From Diphasiastrum complanatum (taxonomy: Eukaryota > Streptophyta > Lycopodiopsida > Lycopodiales > Lycopodiaceae), in assembly GCA_029204225.1 (NCBI GenBank), contig CM055106.1, positions 2,104,738 to 2,168,737 on the forward strand: DNA of 64,000 nt, written 5' to 3'. Numbering within the stretch: the stretch's first letter is position 1; every line of letters starts with the position of its first letter. A program made the position numbers and the translations under genes. Shown here piece by piece: positions 24,535 through 37,323 of the stretch. The notes under the pieces are model-generated. The model saw only the letters and a list, made by a program, of their open reading frames with translations, did no database searches and was not told the origin of the DNA.

Positions 24535-25255
24535 TTGAGCTTTGCCCTTATCTTTGAGGTTGATAAACTAATCTTCGATGAAAATGACATCTCAACTAGT
24601 AAATATTTTTGGCTCGATAGGATCATACAACTTATAAGATTTATTTGAAGTAGTGTAGCTGATGAAAATAGACTTGATAACCTGGAAGTCGAGCTTCTTC
24701 CTGAGATTATACGGTATTTGCACATAAGCGATACATCCAAAAACTTGCAAGTTCAATAAAGAAGGCTTGGAGCCTGTCCAAACTTCATATGGTGTTTTGT
24801 TTGAGAGACCTTTAGTAGGACGTATGTTTAGAATATATGCTGTAGTGAAAGCAGCTTCAGCCCAGAAGGACTTCGGAATCGTCGCATGTGCTAGCATGTA
24901 CTTTGCCGATTTGACTAAGGTTCTTTTCTTTCTCTCAGCAAGACCATTCAACTGAGGTGATTAGGAGGTGATGTATTGTTGCTCAATGCCGTTGCTAAGA
25001 CAACACTCCTTGAATTCAATAGAGATTTATTCTCCCCCCTTGTCAGACCTTAGTGCTTTCATTCTTTTACCAGTTTGATTTTCTGCATGCTCTTTGAATT
25101 GTCGAAATATTTTGAAAGCTTTCGATTTTTGCTTAATGAAATAAACAGCTGTTTTTCTCAAATTTTCATCAATGAAAGTAATAAAATAATTTGCATCAAG
25201 CAACGATGGAGTTTGCATTGGACAAAATATATTTGAATGAACAACATAATGGGTA
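24535..25255 (-). pseudogene. Copia integrase fragment (chimera copy 1)
   Basis: Minus-strand integrase. The upstream half (25,030-25,250) reads NYFITFIDENLRKTAVYFIKQKSKAF, FRQFKEHAENQTGK and ALRSDKGGE, the core aspartate/glycine region. A stop and frame change lead to NGLAERKKRTLVKSAKYMLAHATIPKSFWAEA (24,951-24,850), where the catalytic Glu lies in the LAER motif, then TPYEVWTGSKPS and CIAYVQIPYNLRKK. The upstream edge is cut at 25,255, where gypsy RT begins on the opposite strand. The same junction occurs at 37,323 and 52,140. Confidence 0.92.
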
Positions 25256-25640
25256 TTGCTGATAGTCATAGTACCCAAGAAGAACGACAAAATGCGAATT
25301 TGTGTGAACTTGAAGATGCTGAATGTGTTGACAAAGAAAGATCATTTTTCCTTACCTTTCACGGAAAGTGTTTTGGACCGTGTAGCAAGGGCAGAAACCT
25401 ACAGTTTTTGGGACATATTCAGTAGTACAACCAACTCAAAATAGTGCCAGGATAGTCAACACAAGACAACATTCGCCACCAAATGGGAAACCTATGCCTA
25501 CAAGGTGATCTCGTTTGGACTTTGCAATGTCCCAAGCACTTTTCAACGAGTTATGCAAACGACATTCAAAGACCATCTACAAAAATTTCTGAAGATATTC
25601 TTCGACGATCTATGCGTGCATGAACCAAATTTTGTAAGAC
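25256..25640 (+). pseudogene. Ty3/gypsy RT fragment (chimera copy 1)
   Basis: Reads VIVPKKNDKMRICVNLKMLN, TKKDHF, LPFTESVLDRVA, then after breaks ISFGLCNVPSTFQRVMQ and a FFDDL block in the place of the RT catalytic (Y/F)xDD. The order VPKKN, KKDHFPLPF, FGLxNxPxTFQ and FxDD is that of gypsy RT in the Athila/Tat group. Shorter than the copies in the inverted arms: homology ends near 25,640, and a Pro/Ser/Thr-rich region follows. Confidence 0.9.
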
Positions 25641-26887
25641 CTTCTTCACAAAATTCTAAGACCCCAAAGAAGTCTGCCAGAGTTCTTGAGCTGATTTGAC
25701 TGGTCTACGAGGGTTGAACCCTCTACCTCCACTTCCACTAGCCCTCCCTGCAACTTGACAAAGCATCGCACCTCCACACCCTACATCTGCCTCTTCTACA
25801 TCCACTCCTTCTGCTTCCGCCCAACCATCAACTGCTGCCACCACCTCTGTTTCTGTCGCACCCATCCCTCCACCTTCCCCACCGTTCTTGCTTCTTCCAC
25901 ACCATCCATCACTATCGCTTCTTCCATCCTTGTCACATCCGCTCACACAGCGACACCTCACCAAGCCCGACCAAGTAGTACCATACCGGCCGGGCCCACC
26001 GACATGACATCGGCCTACCAAATCTTGGAAACTTTTGTCTAGGATGTAGTAGCGACCAGAACTATATTGGAGGGCCGCGTATTGGAACTAGCTACAAGCA
26101 ACACGAAGCTGTGAGCGGAGATCACCCAACTCCAGTAGGACCTGCAGATAGCTCAACAACACTAGCTAGCAGAGAAGAAAGAAGTGCGAAACCCGAAAAT
26201 GCACAAAGACGATCTCCAAAGGTACATCAAGGACCTCCTCAAATCTGCAACAGATGCCAAGCAAACATCCAGGAGATCCAAAAGCAAACCGGAATGTCTC
26301 GCTCCGCTCTGGCTCAACTACAAGTATATGAAACAGAAATTCAACACTTGGAAGCGGAGGTACAGGTCCTACAAGATGAAAAGACTACCTGGCTAACTAA
26401 ACCAATCTCTGCCAATTGGCCTCTCACACAAGCTGAGATGGATCTTCTCACACAACAGGTGTAGATCTACCGCCAAACACTTGACAACTACCAGGCAGAG
26501 TCGAAGGAGCGCCCTACAAGAGCTGGCACAGGCAAAGAGCACTCTCACGGTTTAGGGTTTCACGACATGGAACAACAACCCCAACCAGCCCCGGTGGTAA
26601 TTCCAGTGCCACCCACATTAGAAGCTACGATGGCCAATTCCAACCAAGACAAAGACAAGCAAGTAGAAATTCAGGATCAAGCAGAGGCCAGTGGACAAGG
26701 CCAGGGACCCGGGACAAGCAACATATTAGAACCCAAGCCAAGAGAAGCACCCAACATCATCATCTCAAGGCTCTCGATCTATCTCTGCCAACCGTGCCTT
26801 TCGCTGACCAAAGTCTATAGAGGATAAAATCAATGACTTTTTAGTGCAACATCCCTACGAGTGGGGGTATTCCCATGTAAAGAATTA
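25641..26887 (+). pseudogene. Coiled-coil ORF upstream of gypsy LTR (copy 1)
   Basis: A decayed reading frame placed between gypsy RT and the LTR. The N-terminal part (25,740-25,990) is rich in Pro, Ser, Thr and Ala. It continues with MTSAYQILETFV, then heptad-like sequence LEGRVLELATSNTKL and AEITQLQ, KDDLQRYIKDLLKSA, IQEIQKQTGMSRSALAQLQ, VYETEIQHLEAEVQVLQDEKT and TQAEMDLLTQQV. A Gln/Pro-rich part (MEQQPQPAPVV) follows, and the C-terminus YEWGYSHVKN ends at 26,887, four bases before the LTR start. Stops occur at 26,041 and 26,461, with several frameshifts. It could be a gag-like or accessory ORF; I do not recognise a named family. Confidence 0.65.
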
Positions 26888-26890
26888 ATT

Positions 26891-27424
26891 TGTCAGAAAA
26901 AATAGAAATAAGTTGCGAGGGTCGTGGCATCCTATATGTGCATAAGCCCATGGCCCAATGAGCACTTGTAAATAATTATTTTTGGAATAAATTTGACTTT
27001 GGGCCACGTAATTAAAATAATATTAAAAGGCCAAAGTTTAAGCTGAACTTAAGTTTCTAAGTTATTCTAATTAGTCAAAAGTCAAATGGTGGTAGGTGGA
27101 GTGTGCTTCTTCCTACACCATTGATTTAGTTTGTGTTTCTTGTGAAGGGTGTGGATTTGAATCTCACATTCTTTCAAGTAGCCAATAAGAAGCAAGGGGC
27201 AAGGGCCACCCCAAAGATATAAAGGCACCTATTGTATACCATTTTACATGTTTATTGGGAGAGGAGGAGACTCTACTATTTTGAGACCTCAAGCATCCTT
27301 ATGTGCTATTCTTGCACGCTCTCGCTTTTTCATTGTGTTTGCTATGATTTCCATTTGCCATTTTTCTTGCTTTCTAATAGTTAAAAGTTTCTCCATTAGC
27401 ATGCTAGGATGAGCACATGAACTA

Positions 27425-27518
<94 letters not shown>

Positions 27519-27652
27519 CTTGATGTGTTAGTGTTAAATAGAGTTAGGAAGCATCTAAATTAGCAACTAAGTAGAGTTAGGAATCTATCCTTGTGTTCTA
27601 ACCCTTCTTGGCAGGCGGAGGGTTGCTCACCATCGAATCTACACACCCTACA
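26891..27652 (+). repeat. Gypsy LTR with CT expansion
   Basis: Starts TGTCAGAAAAA directly after the coiled-coil ORF stop and ends CACCCTACA, the end confirmed at 21,415. The start is inferred from the shared TGT...ACA ends and is less sure, because no strong purine tract precedes it. It contains a 90-bp CT run where the sister copy has only a few units. Confidence 0.78.
27426..27515. repeat. (CT)n inside gypsy LTR
   Basis: About 45 CT units between ACTAACCT and CAATCTTGATGTG. At 39,368-39,380 the same flanks are separated only by CTCTC-type sequence, so the array grew after the LTR copies separated. Confidence 0.95.
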
Positions 27653-27983
27653 AGTAAGCACTCGTCAAGCTCCACAACAAAACTACATTTCAAAACTTAG
27701 AATATTGTTGAAAGTAGCTTTAACTAATTCTTTCACAAAAAAAGAACATCACTTTAGAAAATTGACACATCATGTGCAACTTAGCTCAAATCTAGAGGGA
27801 TCAAACTTTAGATTCTTGTGATGAATTGCAAGAAATGAGACGCATATTTTCCATCCTTTAGGAAGTAGAATGCCTGAAGTTTGGTCATCAAAGGCACAAG
27901 CTCCTGGTACTAAAAAGATGAACGGTATTTATATTATGACACAAGAACTTAGCCTCCTATTATTCTTGTAAAAAGAAAACAAC

Positions 27984-28083
<100 letters not shown>

Positions 28084-28089
28084 TAACAT

Positions 28090-28243
28090 GAGCTTTCTCC
28101 CAAAATTGCATGCTCTCTTTGTAGAGAGAGAATTCTATTTGTTATTATCTCTCTACAAAGAGAGTGTGCTATTTAGTATAATGATCTCTCTCTCTCCCCC
28201 CTCTCTCTACAAAGCAAGCCCTATTTGTTGTTCTCTCTGCCTC

Positions 28244-28296
<53 letters not shown>

Positions 28297-28890
28297 ATAC
28301 TATAGGTAGAGAGAACAACAAATCGCACTGGTTGTCTAAAATGATGTCTCTATCTCTGTATATATAAATAGGGAGAGTAAACAACATGATTGCACTTGCT
28401 TTGTAGAGAGATATATCTCTTTGTCTGTGTATGTATCTAAATAGGCCAGGGAGAGAGAAGAACAAATAGGACTCGCTTTGTAGAGATGTGTGTGTGTGTG
28501 CATGTGCGTGCATTCCATGCGCATATGTGTAGAGAGAGAGAACAACAAATATTTAAAGCATGTGTTATTTCTTGTTTTCTCTCCATATTTCAAAACATAA
28601 ATAAAAAGATACGCGCGCACACACCTACACACAAAGACAAAGATACATATCCTTGTACAAAGAGAGTATTATTCATTGTTCTCTCTCCAAATTTAGATAT
28701 ATACATACATACATATATATTTACACACACACACACACACACATAGAGAGACATATATTTTTATACAAAGCTAGTGCTATATCTCTCTATTTGTATTTAT
28801 ATACATATTATATAAAATATACATATATATACACATAAATATAGACATATCTTAGTACAAAGTAAGTGCTATTTGTTCTCCAAATCTCAT
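28090..28890. repeat. Satellite-like array of degenerate units with microsatellites
   Basis: About ten diverged units with a core like TACAAAGCAAGTGCTATTTG followed by TTGTTCTCTC, in both orientations: forward near 28,153 and 28,200; reverse near 28,306, 28,375, 28,445 and 28,535; forward near 28,655, 28,765 and 28,850. Between them are (TA)n and (GT)n (28,248-28,300), (GT)n near 28,490, and (CA)n near 28,723-28,741. It lies inside the enlarged P450 intron. Open frames across it are low-complexity artefacts. Confidence 0.75.
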
Positions 28891-29116
28891 GGTGGGTATA
28901 CTACCAGAGAATGGGACTATCGAGCAAGTGAACCCTTTGATAAATTTTACAGTTTTTAGGACAATCATGATTGTACTTTACAATCATAGAGAGTTATTGG
29001 TTGCTTAATCAATGGATCTATCAAGTTCTACACATTAGATCTTGATCTGAATTCACTACAATTGGATTTAAGCAAGAGCAATGGATCAACACATAATTAA
29101 TTAGTGAGAGCGGCCT

Positions 29117-29717
29117 CACACGTGTGGAGTACTGTCCACAGTATGGCTTGCACCTGAAACAACAAGTACAATCATCCTAGATAGCAATCATTCATAGAAA
29201 TCACAAGACAAATGACTAGAATCTCACAAAAGTGTAGAATGCAAAAGTCTCATCAATCTTCTTAGCAAAATGATGATCCTTTTATGGATCAAGTACATCC
29301 ACGAGTCTGGTACAGTCCAGCAGGTATTCACACGTGTGAAGAGTGCCACATCACTCAAATCTATCCATTTGATTCATCCTTGATCCTTATCCAATAGTTG
29401 ACCTTCTAGAATATAGCTAAAATCCAAAAAGCTAGTCTCCTAGAATATAGGAATATTCCCTACAAAATAGGATCTAAGGGAAATGTTCAACTCTTATCTT
29501 CTAGTACTCTATACACACGTGTGAACATCCACTTACCACGTGGGAGCATTTACTCATGCACATGCAAGGAAAAGCTAATTTCCAGGTGACTAGTCAACTT
29601 GACTAAAAACTAGTCATATCATGATCACACTAACTAGATTGATACAAAATCAATTTAGATATATACAAGCATGAAAAGTACATCCTTTCACACGTGGGAA
29701 CAAGCTCCACACGTGTG
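29117..29717. promoter_or_regulatory. Cluster of six G-box (CACGTG) palindromes
   Basis: CACGTG at 29,119, 29,331, 29,516, 29,537, 29,691 and 29,710. Four of these sit in the 10-bp palindrome CACACGTGTG. The G-box is a known binding core for plant bZIP and bHLH factors. The surrounding DNA resembles 56.0-56.8 kb and the G-box-bearing ends of family-1 LTRs, so this may be an LTR or leader remnant rather than a host promoter. No gene start lies nearby. Confidence 0.6.
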
Positions 29718-31054
<1,337 letters not shown>

Positions 31055-32071
31055 TTGAAATTTACATCTTCAAGTATAGCACAGATTGTTTGAGGTACGA
31101 CATTTGCAAGCCTCATTGTCTCCTGTATTACTAGCAAAAATATGGTGAATTGTTACCTCCAGCATCAGTACCTACGTAGATTGCCCATGCACAATTGGAT
31201 GTTTTCAGAACATGGAGAATGGGAAACTAGATGTTTACCCTCCAGGTCAGTGGCATCATATCTTGATCTAAACAACAAAATGGCTCTTCATTTGATGTTT
31301 TTGCCATACTGATACGAAGGTGCTCAGCTTGTAAAGCAGATGGTTTTCAGCTCATGAGATTGACTGCATGGCTCAGTTCAAAATAAGAGCCAAAAGATGC
31401 ATACGTTTCTTGAATCAGAAAAAAAATGGTTCTAAATCCTACAAACCTTAACATCTTGAAGAACTTCCAGGTCTTCTGCAAGGTATTTCATAGCCCAAAC
31501 TAGAAGAGCTGATATAGTTTCAAACCCACCCATTAATATTGGGAGCAAACAATCTTTCAACTCATCGTTTGTAAGTTTTTAACCATTTTCATTGACTGAA
31601 CCCATCAAGAATTGGAGAATATCATTGTTAATTACACTTTGTGTTCTTTTTTTTGCAATTCTGGATATAATCCATGCTTGAATCTCTTCTTTATTTCTGG
31701 TAAAACATACAATTTTTAGCAGTGGTTACAGCACACTTGTGAGAATATAACTAAAACTTCAAAATTTCTAACATCATTACAAACTTATAGATGGCTATGA
31801 TGTGCATAACTCCAACATCTACGCATGATTTGCTTGAAGAAAACAGCTGGCAAACTAGTACACACGTTCTTGCAATTTCCTTCAATGGAGTAAACCAAAG
31901 ACATTAAGGATCTTCATACTCTACCTTTTGATTCATGGAGGACCTCCACAAATCACTGATCCATTGAGATTCAATCCAACTCAATAAATAGATATAGTCG
32001 TGCATTACTTTCATTGATTCATCACATGGCACTAACGTCAAGACGACATGCAACATCACGTGAAAAGTAAA

Positions 32072-33133
32072 CTGCATGAGATAAAAATTCCCAATGGTTA
32101 GTGACGCAAAAGTTTGCAACGTACTTGTAGTTATGACATAGATGGCAAGCCATGACAGATTCCTAAGGCAAAAACAAGTTTCTTTTTAACTGTTTACTTC
32201 ATCTATCCTGTTGCAAACAACACGAAGCATCTCAGAAATATGGATAGATAATAGGATATAGCATTGATGCATGGATTAACCCTCCAGTCTATGAAACCCA
32301 CAAGTGTAGAGGGTCTGCTGGCAATTCGCGGAATGAGCATGTAGATAGAGTTGTGGCTTTTGAAGTGTTGAATGTTTGTTCTTTCAATTTTGAGGTTTTG
32401 AATTTTTAGAAACCTGAAAATATAATGTGCGTTTTTAGTTGTGTTCCATGAGTTCTGTAGGCTTTCATTTCAAATGCAGCGTACTGAATGCCAAGCGTAA
32501 CGCCAAGCGTAAAGAATACAAAAGCTTTGAATGCGTGAATTTTTGGTTGGTAGGTGGTTATTTTCTAGTTCGGATAGCCATATCTCTATTGGGGCACACA
32601 TCAACAATTGATGTTGTACAATTAATAAGCATGGGCTTCATGGACTTGCTGCTGATAGGGGCCTTCTATTTTAAAGTGCCATCGGGACCTTGCTTTGGAA
32701 GGAAACGTGTCTTTTTTTAATATATTTATGGTGATTGCAGTGCAGGTATGATGACTAGGGACCGACGTAAAGGCTTGGAGCCCCTAAGAATAATCGCAGA
32801 TCCTCGGCGGCCATCGCTCTGCTATCAATTAGAGCACTGTTTCTTTGGAGCAATAGTTAGATTCATATCACAAATAAAATTGCTAGATTTGTAATAATTA
32901 GATAGCAAAACTGTATATTTAAATGTGAGCCATTTTTGAGCTAGTGCTCACCTTCCTGGTTTCCTCGACTGTTCTTACACGTGATTGTGTATCCCTCGTA
33001 AATAAAACCCAACGTGTTATATTGTCGATGCTGGTGATATAGTCTTGCTGAGATCTTAGATGAGACTATGGAATTGTTTGAATATCAAAAGATTTTTTTT
33101 ATTGTGTTAAGCATGCCTTTTTCATTGTATCAA
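32072..33133. other. No recognisable gene
   Basis: To about 32,210 this continues the P450 flanking homology with copy beta. After that it is AT-rich unique sequence up to the edge of the inverted duplication. No upstream P450 exon was found. Confidence 0.55.
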
Positions 33134-33670
33134 GTTTTTGGAGCATTTTCTTGGCATGTCGTCGTGGTTAGCGATGCGACATTTGGGGTGTTGATGATCA
33201 TCAATCTAAGTATCGTATTATAATACGTGGTGGAAAAACCATGGAAATTTGATGTAAATAAAGAGGCAACCACTTATGTGTATACCAAAGCTATTGAAAA
33301 TCAGCCATCCTTGTACTCACTTAAGTATGTAATACTAAAGATAGGCTTATTAATACAATGAATTTGATTTTTATTGACAACAGGGGCCAATATACATACA
33401 AGTGAAAGCAAAATGATATATAGTAACAAGTTTGATACTATGATAGATTAGTTGATTACTTAATAATGCATCATGCATAGTAATGTGTGTCATGGCAGTT
33501 AATCAAGTAATCAAGTACAATTGCATGTGTGAGCAATATTATACTTAACAATATGGTAAGTTGTTGTACATTATTGTCTATCTGAATTTATTCATTCGTT
33601 GTTACATCGATATCATTTGTCACATCATGGAACAATCCACCAAAGTAAATGTCTCTATCTCTAACTCTTT

Positions 33671-33877
33671 CTACATATCCTCTATGGCTTTATTATTATA
33701 AATGATGTAATCTTCACTAGATAATGATGATGGTGACGACTGAGATGATCGAGAAGGTATATGCACGTGTGATGTCAAATCATCAAATAATGATCCATCA
33801 TAATCGATGCCGCAAGTAGCAAACCAAATTTCAAATGCTGAGACATCAAAACACCCTGTACAATGGTTCAATCTCAC
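33671..33877 (-). pseudogene. Unrecognised conserved coding-like segment (left arm)
   Basis: A minus-strand frame ending with IDYDGSLFDDLTSH, HIPSRS, SSPSSLSSEDYIIYNNKA and DM-stop. The right arm (56,940-57,129, plus) keeps the same frame and stop. The acidic, Ser-rich ending is not a domain I know. Here it is joined by deletion to DNA next to the segment at 33,963-34,590. Confidence 0.4.
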
Positions 33878-33962
33878 AGAACCTGTGATCCCCTAGGAGA
33901 AAATGGAGCTGTCTCATAAATCAATAGACAAAAATGACAAACGCATGTTCATAATCTAAGGA

Positions 33963-34590
33963 CTACATCACTGGGATAATAAAAGGAACATATCCTTCAA
34001 CAATAAAATCAATTACCGCACGATGAACTTGTCTATTGTTTTCTACATTACCTCTTCTGTAGTACTGAATGTGACAACCTCGAGACTTCCAGCATTGAAT
34101 AGCAAGCTTTTTTGTGAAATGAAAGCTGTTGGAGTGAACCGATATGGTCATGGCTGAAGCAAAAAGATAAATTGGTATAGATGACGAGGGCATTTGAAGA
34201 ACAACAGCACCATATTTTCTTGTGATGCCACTTCCATCTTTGAATGTCTCGCTATAGCTTAAGGTTCCGTCTAGATCAAAGAACGATCTCATCTGATTGA
34301 CCTCTCTCACAACCATGTTGGTCTGCTTGAAGACTTTCCCGACAATGGCCACTTATCCTCTGGATCTTCAAGAAGAGCAGATGGTGCATGCAATTTCCCA
34401 ACAAATTTGACTATGCATCTCGGGAGGCTCACACTTCTCCAGAATACCATGTTCATCCTTACCCTTGATCTACTTCCTATCACCATTACTTACCTTGCTA
34501 TCATTGGATTCGTCCAAGACACTATTCTTAGAAGAAGCCTCAGCCTTATGCTTCTTAGAATTGACCATTTATGCATACTTGCCAAAGATG
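33963..34590 (-). pseudogene. Unrecognised coding-like segment, copy 2
   Basis: The best-preserved copy, with 129 uninterrupted codons (34,352-33,963) from MAIVGKVFKQ through RSFFDLDGTLSYSE, KYGAVVLQMPSSSIPI, HSNSFHFTKKLAIQC, RRGNVENNRQVHRAVIDF to IIPVM-stop. Further upstream a hydrophilic frame with ILEKCEPPEM can be followed after shifts. CGA (Arg) here corresponds to TGA in copies 1 and 3. Unknown function; a captured host-gene exon is my preferred reading. Confidence 0.5.
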
Positions 34591-35010
34591 CAAACAATCG
34601 AGCTCAAACTTCAAAAGAAGTATGGGACATCATGGGCTCACTATATGATGTGAGGGATGTAACTTCCAAGTTACATCGATATCTACGAAGAAAAATCCTT
34701 CACTCTCAAGATGTCGAATAGTGTTTCACTTCATAATTATGTTAACCAGTTTAAAAATCTCTTGCAACAGATGGTCGCAGTATGTAGAATCATTGATTTA
34801 GGACATAAGGGAGAGTTCAATATTATCAATGCTGAATTATCGATAGGACAAGTAAAATCTTTCCAATCGACCAGAGGCATGAATACTTTTATAGATTGGC
34901 ACACTGTTATTCTGCTACTAGTCAAGACTTGAGCACCTCTGTTCTTGTCAATAAGGCATTACTATGGCATCATCATTTAGGACACTTGAATCATACATAT
35001 GTTTCATAAA
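34590..35010 (+). pseudogene. Copia gag joined to pre-integrase
   Basis: Gag UBN2-type block AQTSKEVWDIMGSLYDVRDVTSKLHRYL, then NYVNQFKNLLQQM after a stop, followed after a deletion by the pre-integrase region (LWHHHLGHLNHTY, near 34,965-35,005). The zinc knuckle and protease are missing. The right-arm copy is at 54,425-54,880. Confidence 0.8.
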
Positions 35011-35879
35011 TGTCTAAACAATCCCTACACCTTGATCTCGACTATCCAGTTGATAAAGTTGACCTCCCGTAGTATAATTAAGATCTACACCTATACATTT
35101 CTGAAATTAACTTGGGTAGTTGATTACTCATGGATGAAGTTAATTGGTAAAACAATCAGTGTAATAATGATTCACCAGAAATTGACTATTTTGAATTATA
35201 TTGTTTGTGAGATGCATGATTTGTGAATTATCAAGATTCATCAATGAAAATTATGTGCATTGGATATACAATATTCTTGGTATAGAGTATTCCTTAGTTG
35301 AGGAATAGACTCAGTTCATTAGGGATTGTATCCCAGAGAATTGGATAAGGAATCATAATGAATCCAAGAATAATAAGTGAATGAATATTCAGCAGGACTT
35401 TGGATATCTAGATTTGATTCTAGTTGGTAATCTAAAGTTTTTGTGGTTGAAGATGACTATTATTATCATTTTGGTATGCTTTCTATCTTTAATTACTGGT
35501 GGCATATAGAACTTGAATATCTAGCACTTCTGTTAGAGAATTATGTTTGAAAAATGTTCTAGTATTTTTCTGTTGGGAAAGATTTTGGAATGATTCTTAT
35601 TTTTTCTAAGTTATGTTGGACATATATTCTAGTATTCTATAATGATTAGGTATGATTTTGGATTCCAGTGAGTTATGATTGACGAATCATACGAATCTAA
35701 ATAGTTATGATTGATGGATCATAAATAGGTACTTAAATGTTGTCAGAGGATTATAAGGAAGTGTGACGATTCTTAAGTGTAACAATTAATTCTTGATCTA
35801 TTAATTGAGTAAAAATTCAGATCATTATTTTGGAGCTCTTTACTCCTGTGTTTTATTGAGAGTCTATGAATCTCATAAA
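35011..35879. other. Non-coding DNA of the left arm
   Basis: AT-rich, short frames only. Contains repeated words like ATGATTGACGAATCATA (35,675-35,725). Mirrored at about 53,630-54,430. Confidence 0.6.
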
Positions 35880-36250
35880 CGCTTTTTTCAAATCAACAAA
35901 CATTATACAACTTTGATATAAAAAAATGTCAAAGAGAGCATAATGATCACTAAAATGATTGATGTTGTAATTGTAGTAGTGTTCATATGTTAACTGAAAA
36001 ATACCCACTATGGAGTCATTTTGTGTAGATTACATGTATTCAAATGAAAAATACTTGTTATATCGGACGCTATGTGGTGATGATTGTCTAACAATATTCT
36101 ATGTATAATGCATGATTTTGTGGATACTACTCATAACACAAACTATGATCCATGAGAGTGAGGATTTTCTTGTTACATATGATTGCTTTTCATGAAATAC
36201 AAATGCCAAATATCGTTAAGAAAGGTACTTTTTGTCTATATATAAGACAA
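35880..36250. repeat. Dispersed repeat R4, copy 2
   Basis: Same block as 20,338-20,745. After GTCTATATATAAGAC it continues with about 400 bp of non-coding DNA not present at copy 1, up to the integrase fragment. Confidence 0.85.
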
Positions 36251-36656
36251 CCTAGTTATAAGACCCCAATACATGAGTTTTAGGTGATAGATTCCATTTT
36301 CACAGAAAATCACCATGAACATGCATGTAAAAGATTGAAGATTACATATCAAAATATATACAAGAGCTATTCTAAACAAATATTTTGGGATGATGAAGCC
36401 CTCTTAAAAGAGTCATGAGATGTTAATTTTGAAACCTTAATATCAAGTCCACTTGGTCTTTGAGTGGGCCAACGTTGGGTCCTTGTACTTTCAAAGAATT
36501 CCCAACTACAAATCCCACATAAAATAAAATATCAATGCTTGATACATTTGAGATATCCTAACAAAATCATGAGAACGTCACATTTTGCTAAGCTCAAAGC
36601 TTATTGCTGTTTTTAGCATACATCTAGCAATGTCCAACGATTGAAGAAATATAATA

Positions 36657-37323
36657 TCAAGAGATTTCATATTTTTGACTCGACAGGATCTTACAACTTA
36701 TAAGCTTTATTTGAAGTAGTGTAGCTGATGAAAATAGACTTGATACTCTGAAAGTCGATCTTCTTTCTAAGATTATGCGGTATTTGCACATAAGCGATAC
36801 ATCCAAAAACTCGTAAGTTCGATAAAGAACGCGTGTTCGATAAAGAACGCTTGGAGCCTGTCCAAACTTCATATGGTGTTTTTTCTGAGAGACCTTTAGT
36901 AAGACGTTTGTTTTGAATATATGCAGCCCAGAAGGACTATGGAAGTGTCGCATGTGCTAGCATGTACTTTGCCGATTTGACTAAGGTTCTTTTTTTTCTC
37001 TCAGCAAGACCATTCGACTTAGATGAATAGGAGGTGATGTATTGTTGCTCAATGCCGTTGCTAAGACAATACTCCTTAAATTCAATCATAAGATTTATTC
37101 TCCCCCCTTGTCAGACCTTAGTGCTTTATTTCTTTTACCAGTTTGATTTTCTGCATGCTCTTTGGATTGTCGAAATATTTTGAACGCTTCTGATTTCTGC
37201 TTACTGAATCAAACAACTGTTCTTCTCAAATATTCGCCAATGGAGGTAATAAAATACTTTGCATTAAGCAACGACGGAGTTTGCATCGGACCCAATATAT
37301 TTGAATGAACAACATAATGGGTA
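36657..37323 (-). pseudogene. Copia integrase fragment (chimera copy 2)
   Basis: Minus strand, homologous to 24,535-25,255: integrase core traces (ALRSDKGGE region, 37,080-37,130), LAER and KSAKYMLAHAT (36,940-37,010), TPYEV and YKLYDP. A short duplication of CGATAAAGAACGC near 36,820-36,845 breaks the frame. Joined at 37,323 to gypsy RT, as at 25,255. Confidence 0.88.

Noticed and set aside
27653-27769. Gypsy internal region after the LTR end at 27,652
   Set aside because: No primer binding site follows this LTR, so it is read as a 3' or solo LTR.
28088-28838. Several 60-110-codon frames rich in Tyr-Ile and His-Thr
   Set aside because: They arise from TA, GT, CA and GA microsatellites.
32439-32720. 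93-codon frame between P450 copy alpha and the inverted arm
   Set aside because: No domain or homologous copy; considered as an upstream P450 exon but lacks any family motif.
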